64,000 nucleotides of DNA from Akkermansia muciniphila (GCA_004557455.1 SFDX01000016.1:1-64000); one strand, 5' to 3'. Positions 7,212-15,960 are shown, counted from the first letter of the stretch. Numbers and translations: made by a program. Notes: generated by a model not told the origin, from the sequence alone.

Positions 7212-9224
7212 TTACTTCGTGAAGTCCGCCTCGAAGACGAGCACCTCGAAGGGCTGCAGGGTGAGCTTCACCGTTCCCTCGGCGGGCACGGTCAGACTCT
7301 GCACGCGCTGGTCGGGGTAGGCGGCGCGCATGACCACGTTCCGCTTGTCCGTCGGCTCGAACACGGCGGTGGAAAGCTCGATCTCCTGCGGCTTGTCCAG
7401 CGGGTTGCGCAGGGCGAGGGTCGCTCCTCGGTCGGCACGCCAAGCGGCATAGCCGTAGATCTGCTCCTTGCCGGGGTCGCCGCCCGCCCAGTGCGTATCC
7501 GCCAGCACGGGGGCCCACTTGTGGCTCCACTTCAACGCAGCGGCCACGTCGTCCCAGGCGGCGTCATTCATCATGCCGGGGGTCAGGTAGAGCTCTTGCT
7601 GGTTGGCACCGGAGGCGAAGAGAATGCGGGCATCGCTGCGCAGGTTGTTGTTCACGGGGAACTTATACTTCATCGTGGCGCTGGCACCGCCTTCGTCCGC
7701 AGAGGCGATGGTGGGGTCCTCGCCCTCCACGCGAGCATCGCTGGTGTGGCCGGCCTGGAACTCCGTGCCGAGCACAATGCCGTGATGCATGATGGAGTTG
7801 AGGGGGTAGAGGGGGGCCTGCTTCACGATGATGTCGTAGCAACTGCGGTCGCGGTAGTTGATATAGCGCTCGCGGTTATTACCCTTGCCGCACCAGTTCA
7901 CGTCCGCCGACCCCGTTCGCCAGGTGCAGTCCACATAGTTCAACCAGAAGGGGCTGGGCCAGGTGCCCACCGTGGTGCTCAGGAAGAGATCCGGGTTGAT
8001 CTTGCGCAGCTCTTTTGAGATGTCCAGCAGGGCCATGAAGTGCGGGGAAACGCCGCTGCCGGCGCGGTCCCACTTGAAGAAGTTGACGCCGTCCTTCTGC
8101 ATCAGGTCGCTGCAACGCTGCAGGAACCACGCGCGGTAGCCGGGGGCCGCCAAATCCGGCTCCTTGGCATCCTGCGGCAGCAGCCCCATGCGCTTGGCGT
8201 GCTCTGTGCGCTCCTTCTGGCCACCGTAGCCGCCCAGCGGGGAAATCCAGATGCCGAAATGCGAATCGATACCGCGGATGGCCTGCACCAGCTTGCCGAA
8301 GCCCTGCGGGAACTTCTTGGGATTCGGCTGCCACAGGTCCGCGCCGAAGTCGTCCCAGCCGTCATCCAGCACGAAGGAGTCGAGCTTCACCCCGCGCTTC
8401 TGCACCAGCTCGCGGCCATAGGCCTCCACGGTGTCGAGCATCTTCTGCTCCGTGGGGTTCAGGCCGTGGTCGTACCAACAGTTATATTGCACCACGGGAT
8501 GATAAGGCACCGCACGCTCGCGGTCAAGGTAGGCCAGGAAGGCGCGGCGCAGCTGCCCCTTGGGGAACACGCCCGCCACGGTGCTGAAGCTCACGCTCTG
8601 CCCCTTGGCCAGCGGCAGCTTGCAGTCGAAGCCGATGGTCGCCGTGCCGTCCTGCACCTTTGCCTGCGCTACGGGCAGCTCCACGCCGCAGAAGAGCCCC
8701 GCCGCCTCGTTGACAAGCGGTGAGCCCGGTACGCGGCCGCACACCGTCCAGCCCTCACCGGAGAGGATCACGGGGGTAAAGTTGGTCAGCACCACATCGC
8801 GCTCCGCCGTCAGGGTATACACACGGCGCATGTAGTGCGAGCCGTCGCGCAGCTCCGCCCGCCAGCTCACCTGCACCCCCGCACCGGGCAGGTCATAGGT
8901 GCCGCTGATGCTCTTGCCGGGCACCCGTGCCCCCGCGCAGGCCGCATTGGCCTCCACCGCCGCCTCGCCGGACACCACACTGCTCGGTACCAACGCCGCC
9001 GCCGTGTAATTTCCTTCCTCCGTAGACAACCGGATCTCCGCTCCCTTCGGCGCGCTGTTAAAAGAGATGCTGATCGGCACCCACTCCGCCACCGCATTCT
9101 TCAGCCGCAGCCCTGCCGCCGCCTCCGCCTTCCCCGGCGCTTCCCCGGGGTACGGCACATTCGGTTCATGCGCCCCCGCCGCCTGCAGCGCAGCCGCCAT
9201 GCTCAATATAAGAAGAGTTCTCAT
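7212..9224 (-). CDS. Exported GH36-like alpha-galactosidase (clan GH-D)
   Basis: A 670-residue secreted glycoside hydrolase. Signal peptide 1-18, a ~200-residue N-terminal beta-sandwich, then a (beta/alpha)8 barrel with the clan hallmarks: NCWYDHG, FVLDDGWDDFG, GIWISPLGGYGG and FKWDRAGSG, whose Asp is the expected nucleophile. A C-terminal beta domain ends in QPFEVLVFEA. Such enzymes retain configuration and remove terminal alpha-galactose or alpha-N-acetylgalactosamine; this would suit host mucin or blood-group glycans, like the sialate esterase next door. The exact CAZy family and substrate cannot be fixed by eye. Promoter TTGACA-18-TAGGGT (9233-9262) ends 8 nt before the ATG. Confidence 0.85.
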   Translation of the reverse strand: MRTLLILSMAAALQAAGAHEPNVPYPGEAPGKAEAAAGLRLKNAVAEWVPISISFNSAPKGAEIRLSTEEGNYTAAALVPSSVVSGEAAVEANAACAGARVPGKSISGTYDLPGAGVQVSWRAELRDGSHYMRRVYTLTAERDVVLTNFTPVILSGEGWTVCGRVPGSPLVNEAAGLFCGVELPVAQAKVQDGTATIGFDCKLPLAKGQSVSFSTVAGVFPKGQLRRAFLAYLDRERAVPYHPVVQYNCWYDHGLNPTEQKMLDTVEAYGRELVQKRGVKLDSFVLDDGWDDFGADLWQPNPKKFPQGFGKLVQAIRGIDSHFGIWISPLGGYGGQKERTEHAKRMGLLPQDAKEPDLAAPGYRAWFLQRCSDLMQKDGVNFFKWDRAGSGVSPHFMALLDISKELRKINPDLFLSTTVGTWPSPFWLNYVDCTWRTGSADVNWCGKGNNRERYINYRDRSCYDIIVKQAPLYPLNSIMHHGIVLGTEFQAGHTSDARVEGEDPTIASADEGGASATMKYKFPVNNNLRSDARILFASGANQQELYLTPGMMNDAAWDDVAAALKWSHKWAPVLADTHWAGGDPGKEQIYGYAAWRADRGATLALRNPLDKPQEIELSTAVFEPTDKRNVVMRAAYPDQRVQSLTVPAEGTVKLTLQPFEVLVFEADFTK

Positions 9225-9232
9225 ACCCCATC

Positions 9233-9262
9233 ACCCTACCACACCCGCCCCCCGCCTGTCAA
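9233..9262 (-). promoter_or_regulatory. Promoter of the GH36-like gene, leaderless spacing
   Basis: On the minus strand TTGACA, 18-bp G-rich spacer, TAGGGT, then 8 nt to ATG 9224. The same TTGACA-18-TAGGGT arrangement precedes the ankyrin gene at 49195. Confidence 0.7.
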
Positions 9263-9283
9263 TACAAAAACACGGCAACCTTT

Positions 9284-9450
9284 TCACGTCCCGCTCGGTT
9301 CTGACTCGGGCCGGGTGAGGAGTCGAATAAGCTCCTGCTCCCAGTGCTGAACGACAAAACGGGCCCCCGTCGGGCTGAGGTGGTCGTCGTCCACATAGAG
9401 GCAACGTCCGTTGCATTCCAGCTCAATGGGATGCCCCTGCCGGTATGGTC
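9284..9450 (-). pseudogene. Remnant of an SGNH-domain acyltransferase C-terminus
   Basis: About 50 codons on the minus strand read GHPIELECNGRCLY then VDDDHLSPTGARFV, the C-terminal signature of the SGNH domain attached to membrane O-acyltransferases (Cys...Cys, DDDHLS..GA). The stop is at 9284. Everything upstream (catalytic GDS block, acyltransferase-3 membrane part) is missing, and the ATG behind the local -10 is in another frame. It is best read as the scar of a deletion or rearrangement. It lies directly downstream of the lone copy of the inverted-repeat element at 9478-9498. Confidence 0.65.
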
Positions 9451-9477
9451 GTGACTTTCCTCCATAGTGACTCGGGC

Positions 9478-9498
9478 AGTATACAGCATTCTGAATGC
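9478..9498 (-). repeat. Solo copy of the invertible-promoter repeat, with outward -10
   Basis: Read on the minus strand the site is GCATTCAGAATGCTGTATAC followed by T, differing from the left repeat at 25117-25137 at 2 of 21 positions and from the right repeat at 25271-25291 at 1. As there, the outer end forms a -10 (TATACT), here 12 nt before an ATG at 9465 and pointing into the SGNH remnant. No TTGAC-type -35 lies 17-18 bp behind it, so it should be silent as it stands. The core is near-palindromic (AGCATT, 3 nt, AATGCT). Confidence 0.75.
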
Positions 9499-9621
9499 AG
9501 AGGGTCGGGGGTGGGGAAAGCGCGTCATAGGGGAGGGGCGGGGAGTTTTTGTGTTGCATTTTGGGGGCGGTATGGTAGGATAATAGGCAGAGGCGGTCCG
9601 GGGAAGGGCTGTCGGGGAGTT

Positions 9622-11121
9622 ATGCGAGCGATATTACAGGTTTTTGCGATGGGGATTGCGCTGCCGCTGGCGGCGCAGCCGGAGTTTGATCGGGTATTTC
9701 AGAGCAATATGGTGCTGCAGCGCGGAGCGGTGGTGCCGGTGCGGGGAACGGCGAAGCCGGGGAGTGAGGTGGAGCTGACTTGGAAGGGGCAGGTGGTTAA
9801 GACTCGGGCCGGGGCTGACGGTGCGTGGAAGGCGGATTTGCGGATGGGAAAGGCCGACGCAAAGCCGTCGACGCTGAGTGCGCGGGATTCGGAGGGGACG
9901 GCGGTGCTGGAGAACGTATTGGTGGGTGATGTTTGGCTGGCCTCCGGGCAGTCGAATATGGAGTTCATGGTTTCCCAAGTGCGACCGGGTAAGGAGAAAG
10001 CGGACTGGAATGTGCCGGGGGTGCGCCTGATGAAGGTGAAGTATCTGCTGCATACTAAGCCCGGCTCTTTTACCCCGCAGCAGTATGCGGCAGCGGAGAA
10101 ACAGGGCTTTTTCTCTTTTAAGTGGCAGGAGATGAACGATACCACCGTGCGCGATTTCTCTGCTGTCGCAGCCTATTTTGCCCGCCGCGTGCAGCGGGAA
10201 ACGGGAGTGCCCATCGGCATCATCTGCAACGCCCTGGGCGGTACGGGCATGGAGAGTTGGACCCCTGAAAGTGTCATCGATACAGCCCCTGTGTATGAGG
10301 GGATTCGCGGGGACGGTTGGCAGAGCTCGCCGGACTTCGATGCTTGGATGCGTGGCCGCGTGAAGGAGAATTTGCGCCGAGTGGTGGCTGCCGGTGTGCA
10401 GAATCCCGTGCATCCCTTTGCTCCGGCAATGTTGTATAACGCTGCTTTGGAGCCGCTGGGCTGCATGCCGGTGAAGGGCGTGCTGTGGTACCAGGGAGAA
10501 AGCAATGCCGACGACCCCGACCTGCAGCGGAATGCCATCAAATTGAGCCTGATGATCGGTGCGTGGCGCAAGTTATACGGCAACGAGAAGCTCCCCTTCT
10601 TCCTGGTGCAGCTCCCGCGCATAGCGGACCCGAAGCGACCGCACTGGGGTGCATTCCGCCGGGCGCAGGCACAGGTAGCGGATGCGGACCCTGACGTGGA
10701 TCTGATTTGCACGGTGGATTTGGGGAGTACGGATGCCAATGTGCATCCCCCCCTGAAAGAGCCCGTCGGACTGCGGTTGGCGGATTTGGTTTTGGGCCGA
10801 GTATACGGAAAAGCGGTTCCCCGTTACCCGCGTGTGACTGTCAGTCGTCGCGAGGGAGCGCACTTGGTGGTGCAATTCTCCGAGCCTCTGAAAACTACGG
10901 ACGGGAAGCCCCCGCGCGGCTTCGAGACAGCCCCCGAGGCATCCGGTCCCTACGCCCCCGCATCGGCGGAGTTGCGCGGCAATCGTGTCGTAATGCCGGC
11001 CACCGGTGGATGTTACTGGCGCTATAATGAGGGCACATCCTTGGACCCCAACCTGGTGAGTAAGAAGAGCGCACTGCCTGCCTTTCCGGCCTGCGGTGCT
11101 GCCGCACCCAAGCAGCAATGA
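9622..11121 (+). CDS. Exported sialate O-acetylesterase family protein
   Basis: A 499-residue SGNH/GDSL esterase of the SASA family, removing O-acetyl groups from sialic acids so that sialidases can act. Signal peptide 1-20 (MRAILQVFAMGIALPLAAQ). Catalytic Ser111 in SGQSNMEF, the family block WYQGESNAD, and Asp371/His375 in DANVHPP. Start at ATG 9622 because the signal peptide begins there. A TTGCAT-16-TAGGAT promoter-like pair lies about 40-60 bp upstream. The stop overlaps the start of the response regulator at 11118 (ATGA), so the two-component pair may be co-transcribed. Confidence 0.9.
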   Translation: MRAILQVFAMGIALPLAAQPEFDRVFQSNMVLQRGAVVPVRGTAKPGSEVELTWKGQVVKTRAGADGAWKADLRMGKADAKPSTLSARDSEGTAVLENVLVGDVWLASGQSNMEFMVSQVRPGKEKADWNVPGVRLMKVKYLLHTKPGSFTPQQYAAAEKQGFFSFKWQEMNDTTVRDFSAVAAYFARRVQRETGVPIGIICNALGGTGMESWTPESVIDTAPVYEGIRGDGWQSSPDFDAWMRGRVKENLRRVVAAGVQNPVHPFAPAMLYNAALEPLGCMPVKGVLWYQGESNADDPDLQRNAIKLSLMIGAWRKLYGNEKLPFFLVQLPRIADPKRPHWGAFRRAQAQVADADPDVDLICTVDLGSTDANVHPPLKEPVGLRLADLVLGRVYGKAVPRYPRVTVSRREGAHLVVQFSEPLKTTDGKPPRGFETAPEASGPYAPASAELRGNRVVMPATGGCYWRYNEGTSLDPNLVSKKSALPAFPACGAAAPKQQ

Positions 11122-11810
11122 ATAACCGTTGCATTCTGGTAGCCGAGGACGACGCCTCGATTCGCTGCGTGTTGCAGGACGCCCTGCGCATGGCCGGCTA
11201 CAGCGTACTGACGGCTGCGGACGGACGGGCGGCCTTGGAGCTGCTCCTCACCCGCGAGATCGACCTTGCGCTGCTGGATGTGAACATGCCGGAGGTCAAC
11301 GGTTTCAAGCTCCTGCGTATCATGGCTCGGGAATGTCCCGGAACACCGAGTATTATCCTGACCGCCCACGGAGAGGAGGGAGACCGCGTGCGTGGTTTAG
11401 AACTGGGAGCGGATGATTATGTGGTCAAACCCTTCAGTATGGCGGAGCTTTTGGCTCGCATCGCTGCTGTGTTGCGTCGTTCCCCGGATCGTCCCAAGGC
11501 GGCCTCAGAATCTCTGGTGTTCCCGGGAGGCCGCTTGGATGCCAAAACTCGCCGAGCGGTGCTGGATTCCGGCGAGAGTAATCCGCTTTCTGAAAAGGAG
11601 TTTGAGCTGATGCGCTACTTCATCGCGCACGAGGGGCGGCTGATTCCGCAGGAGGAGTTGCTCATCCGCGTTTGGGGTAGCATGGCCAGTGCGCGCCAAA
11701 CCCGCACGGTCTCCGTGACGCTGGCGCGACTGCGTGATAAGATCAGCCCGCAGGCGGCGGCAGGGTTTGAGAATGTGCGGGGTAGGGGGTATAAGTGGAC
11801 TGCGTTATGA
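11118..11810 (+). CDS. OmpR-family response regulator
   Basis: A 230-residue DNA-binding regulator: receiver domain 1-120 with Asp11/Asp12, phosphorylated Asp54 (LLDVNMPEVNG), Thr (ILTAHG) and Lys in VVKPF, then a winged-helix trans_reg_C domain from about 130 ending VRGRGYKW. It overlaps the esterase gene by 4 nt upstream and the cognate kinase by 4 nt downstream. Possibly it tunes the response to host glycans or envelope stress, judged by neighbourhood only. Confidence 0.93.
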   Translation: MNNRCILVAEDDASIRCVLQDALRMAGYSVLTAADGRAALELLLTREIDLALLDVNMPEVNGFKLLRIMARECPGTPSIILTAHGEEGDRVRGLELGADDYVVKPFSMAELLARIAAVLRRSPDRPKAASESLVFPGGRLDAKTRRAVLDSGESNPLSEKEFELMRYFIAHEGRLIPQEELLIRVWGSMASARQTRTVSVTLARLRDKISPQAAAGFENVRGRGYKWTAL

Positions 11811-13372
11811 ATAAGAAATTTGCTGTATATTTTATTGTGTTTTCTCTGCTGGCACTCTGTGCATCCCTGTGGCAGGCCTACGAGGCAAGCACGCTGGACG
11901 AACGTTTGCTGCAGATTGACGAGAAAACGCAGGAGTCTCGCCTGCTCGAACTCTCTCTGCAGCGCATCACCCCCAAGGCAGAGGCGCTTTTGGCGGCGGA
12001 GGCTGCCAAGCAGAGTGACAAGCCGGATTTTAACAACACGGTGTATCCGCAGCCCGGCGCCGCACCCTGTGCTGCGTTTAACAAAGGCTTCTTCCTCCTT
12101 TCTCCGGCGGCTTTATTGTTACCGCAGGAGAGTGAACACCTGCGCGCGGGGTTGATGCGTGACGAGTTGCACAATACCTTGGTCCGCAAAGCGGATAACC
12201 CGGATGCACCGCTCTGGAATCCGCACGAAAAGCAACGTCCGCTGCGCGAGGGTTCACGGCCCGTGTTCGGCGTCTTCCTGATCAAGGATACGGACTTTTC
12301 CCACCCTATTCGGCAGGATGATAAGCCCGGCCCCTACTTTACTTGGGCGTATCGCGGGGATGTCTACTACATGCGCAGTATCTCGACAAGCCACGGCAAT
12401 GCCCTGCAGGGGTATGTGGTCGATGTGCCGGCACTCGCCGAACAACTCCTCCCGCTGGCGGAACCCGGATTGCGCGGCCTGCGCCTGGAGGCCGCGGAGG
12501 GACGGCTGCGCGGCAACGTGGGGCAGCTTCCGCTCTGCCTGATGTCGGACGGCATCGTCTCCCTGCCGGATACGGCGGCGCGGCGTTCTGCCATACACGG
12601 CACCGTGATCAGTGCATGGTTTATTTCTGTTATTTCGATCATCATCGTTTTCTCTATCCTGGCATTCTATGCACGCTTGGAGCGGCGCCGCAGTGACTTT
12701 GTTTCTGCCGTGACCCATGAGCTGCGAACGCCATTGACCAGCTTTAACCTGTATACGGAGATGCTCTGTCGCGGCCAGGTGCCGGCGGAGCGCCTGCAGG
12801 AGTACTATGATACCTTGCATAAGGAATGCCAGCGGCTGGGGCATTTGGTGGAGAATGTGTTAGCCTTTGCTCGCCTGAGTCGCGGTAAGATCCGGGGGCG
12901 AAAGGACAGTGGACCCTGCGCAGCGCTGCTCAATGGAGTGTTCGAGCGTGTAGCCGCACGCCCGCGTGCGGCGGGTGTTTCCGTGGCCATCACACATGAT
13001 TCGCACACCAAGCTTCTCTCCCTGCGTACGGATTTGCTCTCCGTGGAGCAGATTCTGACCAATTTAGCTGATAATTCCCTGAAGTATAACACGAATCCGT
13101 CACCCACCCTGAGCTTCAGTGTGATGCAGATGCCCCGAACCGTTGCCATCCGTGTTATTGATAACGGAACCGGCATGAGCGAGGAAGCCAGGAGGAACCT
13201 CTTCCGCCCCTTCTCCCGCTCGGCAGAGGCGCGCCGCGGGTGCAAGCCCGGTGTGGGCCTCGGTCTCGCCCTGTCGCGCGACATCGCGCGCTCCATCGGG
13301 GGTGAGCTGACGCTGGAGAAGAGTGATGAGCGCGGCACCACCTTCCTGCTCACCCTGCCGCTGGGTGAGTAG
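11807..13372 (+). CDS. Transmembrane sensor histidine kinase
   Basis: A 521-residue kinase: TM helix at about 5-25, a ~240-residue periplasmic sensor domain I do not recognise, second TM at about 264-287, then HisKA with His304 (AVTHELRTPL), N-box NLADNSLKYN, DNGTGM and GVGLGLALSRDIARSIGG. ATG 11807 overlaps the stop of the response regulator (ATGA), so pairing is near certain. The family resembles envelope-sensing HKs of OmpR systems. Confidence 0.92.
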   Translation: MNKKFAVYFIVFSLLALCASLWQAYEASTLDERLLQIDEKTQESRLLELSLQRITPKAEALLAAEAAKQSDKPDFNNTVYPQPGAAPCAAFNKGFFLLSPAALLLPQESEHLRAGLMRDELHNTLVRKADNPDAPLWNPHEKQRPLREGSRPVFGVFLIKDTDFSHPIRQDDKPGPYFTWAYRGDVYYMRSISTSHGNALQGYVVDVPALAEQLLPLAEPGLRGLRLEAAEGRLRGNVGQLPLCLMSDGIVSLPDTAARRSAIHGTVISAWFISVISIIIVFSILAFYARLERRRSDFVSAVTHELRTPLTSFNLYTEMLCRGQVPAERLQEYYDTLHKECQRLGHLVENVLAFARLSRGKIRGRKDSGPCAALLNGVFERVAARPRAAGVSVAITHDSHTKLLSLRTDLLSVEQILTNLADNSLKYNTNPSPTLSFSVMQMPRTVAIRVIDNGTGMSEEARRNLFRPFSRSAEARRGCKPGVGLGLALSRDIARSIGGELTLEKSDERGTTFLLTLPLGE

Positions 13373-13385
13373 CCGCGCGGCTACT
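13370..13385. terminator. Palindrome spanning two convergent stop codons
   Basis: The perfect 16-bp palindrome GTAGCCGCGCGGCTAC contains the TAG of the kinase on the + strand and the TAG of the minus-strand DUF3592 gene. It could form a hairpin at the 3' end of both mRNAs. No T-run follows. Confidence 0.45.
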
Positions 13386-14010
13386 TCTTGCTGCGCGAGG
13401 AGCTGCGACGGCGTTTCGGCTTGCTCGGTGCGGCTGTTACATCGCTGAGCAGTTCGGCGGCGTCCTGCAACACATCCTCCGCGGACTTTTTGCGACGGCG
13501 GGTTCTTATGCTTCTGCGCGGGGCGGGGCTGACCGGGGCCGTGCTCCTCTTCACCCGCCGGGTGGCGCAGTAGCCGTAGAAGACGCAAATCGCCCCCAGA
13601 CCCAGGCGCAGCACATTGCCGAACCACAGGTGTTGCCCGTCGTAGAGCCTCGCTCGACTGGGATCGTTCGGCATCGTCAGCACGGATACTTTATCCCCTC
13701 TCACATAAGGTGTGGGGGATAAGTCCTCCTGCATTAGGCGTGCGTGCAGAGCACCGCCCTCCAGACGGAAAAGGACGACGGGTTGGTAGAATTCATCGTG
13801 CAGAAAGGGAATGTAGCCGCCGCGCAGTATCTCCATGAAAGATTCCGTCTGCACCTTGCGGTAATCGGTTACCGTTCCTTCCGTGGTGATAGCTTGGTAA
13901 ACATATTTACCCGTGCGGTAGGAATCGAAACCGGCCGTAACGAGTAGATAAAGCCCGAGAAACAGGATGAGGATATTGCGATAACGATAAAGAAGTGAGG
14001 TGAGTCTCAT
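13381..14010 (-). CDS. DUF3592-like membrane protein
   Basis: A 209-residue protein with TM helices at about 11-29 and 129-147 flanking an extracytoplasmic domain with the DUF3592 pattern (EGTVTDYR, PVVLFRLEGG, GDKVSVLTMPNDPSRARL). The tail of ~60 residues is Arg/Lys/Ser-rich (KPKRRRSSSRSKK). Function of the family is unknown. It is last in the clpP-clpX-tsaD operon, 15 nt behind the preceding gene, and its stop sits in the palindrome at 13370-13385. Confidence 0.8.
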   Translation of the reverse strand: MRLTSLLYRYRNILILFLGLYLLVTAGFDSYRTGKYVYQAITTEGTVTDYRKVQTESFMEILRGGYIPFLHDEFYQPVVLFRLEGGALHARLMQEDLSPTPYVRGDKVSVLTMPNDPSRARLYDGQHLWFGNVLRLGLGAICVFYGYCATRRVKRSTAPVSPAPRRSIRTRRRKKSAEDVLQDAAELLSDVTAAPSKPKRRRSSSRSKK

Positions 14011-14025
14011 GGTACAGGTTCGGGG

Positions 14026-14907
14026 CTAGTGAGCGGCTACGCGCATTTCGAAGGGCTCGATGCGCCCCCGGGCTGCACATTGCTCCGCCCAGCGGAGCAC
14101 GGCAGCGGCCTCCGACGGGCGCGGAGTAGGAGCAGTGCGGTGACGAGGCACGGCTAGGATGTGTTGCGGGAGAGCCCGGAGCAGCCTGCGGGCCGAGGAA
14201 GGCTCCGCGCGGAACATGTCATCCGCCCTGGGAAACTCCGGTAGCTCGTCTTCCTCCGTACCGATGCAGCGCACCCCCACCCCCCAGCGGGCTCCCAGCT
14301 CGGCCAGATCCTCGTTCTCTCCGCAGCCGAAGAGCAGGAGCTCGGCTTCCTCTGCCCACAGCCCGCAGCTCAGTGCGCGGTAGAGCGCTCGGCGGCAGCT
14401 TTCGTCATCCTCGGCAAAGGCCAAGCACACCGCACGGTAGGAGGGCTCCGCCTCCTGTTCGTCGATGATGTAGGCACCGTCTTCTCCGTAGTGTCCGGCG
14501 GGCCATTGTACGGCGACTAAATCCGGATGAAACCAGCTTTCCTCCCCTACCGGGTAGACAAATACGCCCAATCCTGCGGTATCGTATAGCCGAACGGCCG
14601 CGGCCAGCGCCTTGTGCACGGGGTTTTCCCCCTCCTCCTGCGCGGCTCCGTCCTCAAACATATCGTGCAGGGAATGCTCGGTCTCCTCCCCGCGGAGAAA
14701 ATATCCCTGTCCGCCGGCGATTCGGGCCAGACAAGAGGCTTCATCTAGGGCCATGCAGGAGAACTGGGAGAGAAGCGAGCGGTCCGAGTAAGTCTCCCCC
14801 AGCACGCTGCGCACGCGCGCAATCAGCTCTTTACCTTTGATGGCCTCCGCTGCCGAGGTCGGCAACAGGGGGGGGAGAATCTGCTCCAGTTTGTCGCGCA
14901 GTTTCAT
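14026..14907 (-). CDS. Unknown protein in the clp/tsaD operon
   Basis: A 293-residue soluble, acidic protein I cannot assign. Visible blocks are EESWFHPDLVAVQWP near 123 and a helix ALYRALSCGLWAEEAELLLFGC near 190. The first resembles a PD-(D/E)xK motif and the second the helix that follows it in HrgA-like (COG2958) proteins, but the likeness is weak and I would not call it a nuclease. The gene starts 3 nt after tsaD, so co-expression with tsaD and clpPX is likely. Confidence 0.7.
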   Translation of the reverse strand: MKLRDKLEQILPPLLPTSAAEAIKGKELIARVRSVLGETYSDRSLLSQFSCMALDEASCLARIAGGQGYFLRGEETEHSLHDMFEDGAAQEEGENPVHKALAAAVRLYDTAGLGVFVYPVGEESWFHPDLVAVQWPAGHYGEDGAYIIDEQEAEPSYRAVCLAFAEDDESCRRALYRALSCGLWAEEAELLLFGCGENEDLAELGARWGVGVRCIGTEEDELPEFPRADDMFRAEPSSARRLLRALPQHILAVPRHRTAPTPRPSEAAAVLRWAEQCAARGRIEPFEMRVAAH

Positions 14908-14910
14908 GGT

Positions 14911-15957
14911 TCAGGATCGTGTGCGGGCGCCGCAGAGGGTTAGGTTGGGGTCTACCGGTGTCTCGAGGGGGGAATAGACACCGGCCTTGGCGCGTAACAT
15001 GCCGGCGTATGCGATCATAGCAGCGTTATCCGTGGTGATAGAGGGCGGAGGCAGCACGGCTGTAAGCCCCCGCTCGGCACAGGCTGATGTCAGGCGTCGC
15101 CGTAAATCGGCATTGCAGGAGACCCCTCCGGACACGGCCACGACGCGTTGACCGGTGAGTGCCGCCGCCCGCAGCGTTTTGTGCAGCAGCACATCCAGGA
15201 CAGCGGTACGCACCCCCGCGCAGATGTCGCAGAGGGTTTGTTCCTCCAGACGGTGCGGATCCCCGCCGGGTGCTAGCTTTTGCAGGGTATAAAGCACGGC
15301 TGTCTTGAGTCCGGAGAAGGAAAAATCCAAGTGTTCTTCATGCAGCATGGGCCGCGGAAAGTCGAAACGGCGCGCATCGCCGCGCTCGGCTCGGCGGTCG
15401 ATTTCCGGGCCGCCGGGGTAGGGCAGGTCGAGCATTTTGGCCACCTTGTCGAAGGCCTCGCCGGCCGCATCATCGCGGGAACGCCCCAGCAGTTCATACT
15501 GCCCGCAGCCCCTCACATGCACCAGCAGCGTGTGTCCCCCGGAGACGACCAAGCCTAGGTGAGGCACCAGACCACCGGCGTGTTGAACGAAGGGGGAAAG
15601 CAGGTGCCCCTCCATGTGGTTGACGGCAACGTAAGGTTTACCTGCGGCGGCTGCCAGTGCCTTTGCCGCAGTATTGCCCACCAGGAGCGCCGCTACCAAC
15701 CCCGGGCCGGCCGTGGCGGCAAATACATCCACCTGCTGCGCTGTGCGCCCGGCTTTCTCCAGTGCCTCCTGCAGCACACCCGGCAGGTTGGTGGAGTGGT
15801 TACGCGAGGCTAGCTCCGGGATAACGCCGCCGTATAACCGGTGCAGAGGAATTTGGGTAGAGATAACGGAACTGAGGAGCACGGGCTGACCGCCCTGCTC
15901 CTCGATAAGTGCTGCCGCTGTCTCGTCGCAACTGGATTCTATGCCGAGTACGAGCAT
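14911..15957 (-). CDS. tsaD: tRNA N6-adenosine threonylcarbamoyltransferase
   Basis: TsaD (348 aa) transfers the threonylcarbamoyl group to A37 of ANN-decoding tRNAs as part of the universal t6A pathway. The N-terminus MLVLGIESSCDETAAAL, the metal-binding HMEGH motif (about residue 115-119), VVSGGHT and VSGGVSCNADLR are all present, and length is normal. It starts 3 nt after clpX ends, in the order clpP-clpX-tsaD-unknown-DUF3592. Confidence 0.96.
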   Translation of the reverse strand: MLVLGIESSCDETAAALIEEQGGQPVLLSSVISTQIPLHRLYGGVIPELASRNHSTNLPGVLQEALEKAGRTAQQVDVFAATAGPGLVAALLVGNTAAKALAAAAGKPYVAVNHMEGHLLSPFVQHAGGLVPHLGLVVSGGHTLLVHVRGCGQYELLGRSRDDAAGEAFDKVAKMLDLPYPGGPEIDRRAERGDARRFDFPRPMLHEEHLDFSFSGLKTAVLYTLQKLAPGGDPHRLEEQTLCDICAGVRTAVLDVLLHKTLRAAALTGQRVVAVSGGVSCNADLRRRLTSACAERGLTAVLPPPSITTDNAAMIAYAGMLRAKAGVYSPLETPVDPNLTLCGARTRS

Positions 15958-15960
15958 GGC

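Noticed and set aside
9259-9528. A 90-codon minus-strand gene starting near the solo repeat
   Set aside because: Its Ser/Thr/Arg-rich translation resembles nothing, while the other frame of the same strand gives the SGNH signature; treated as pseudogene DNA.
9550-9575. Possible partner repeat for the solo copy at 9478-9498 (GCATTTTGGGGGCGGTATGGT)
   Set aside because: Only about 12 of 21 positions agree, explained by its role as promoter DNA of the sialate esterase.
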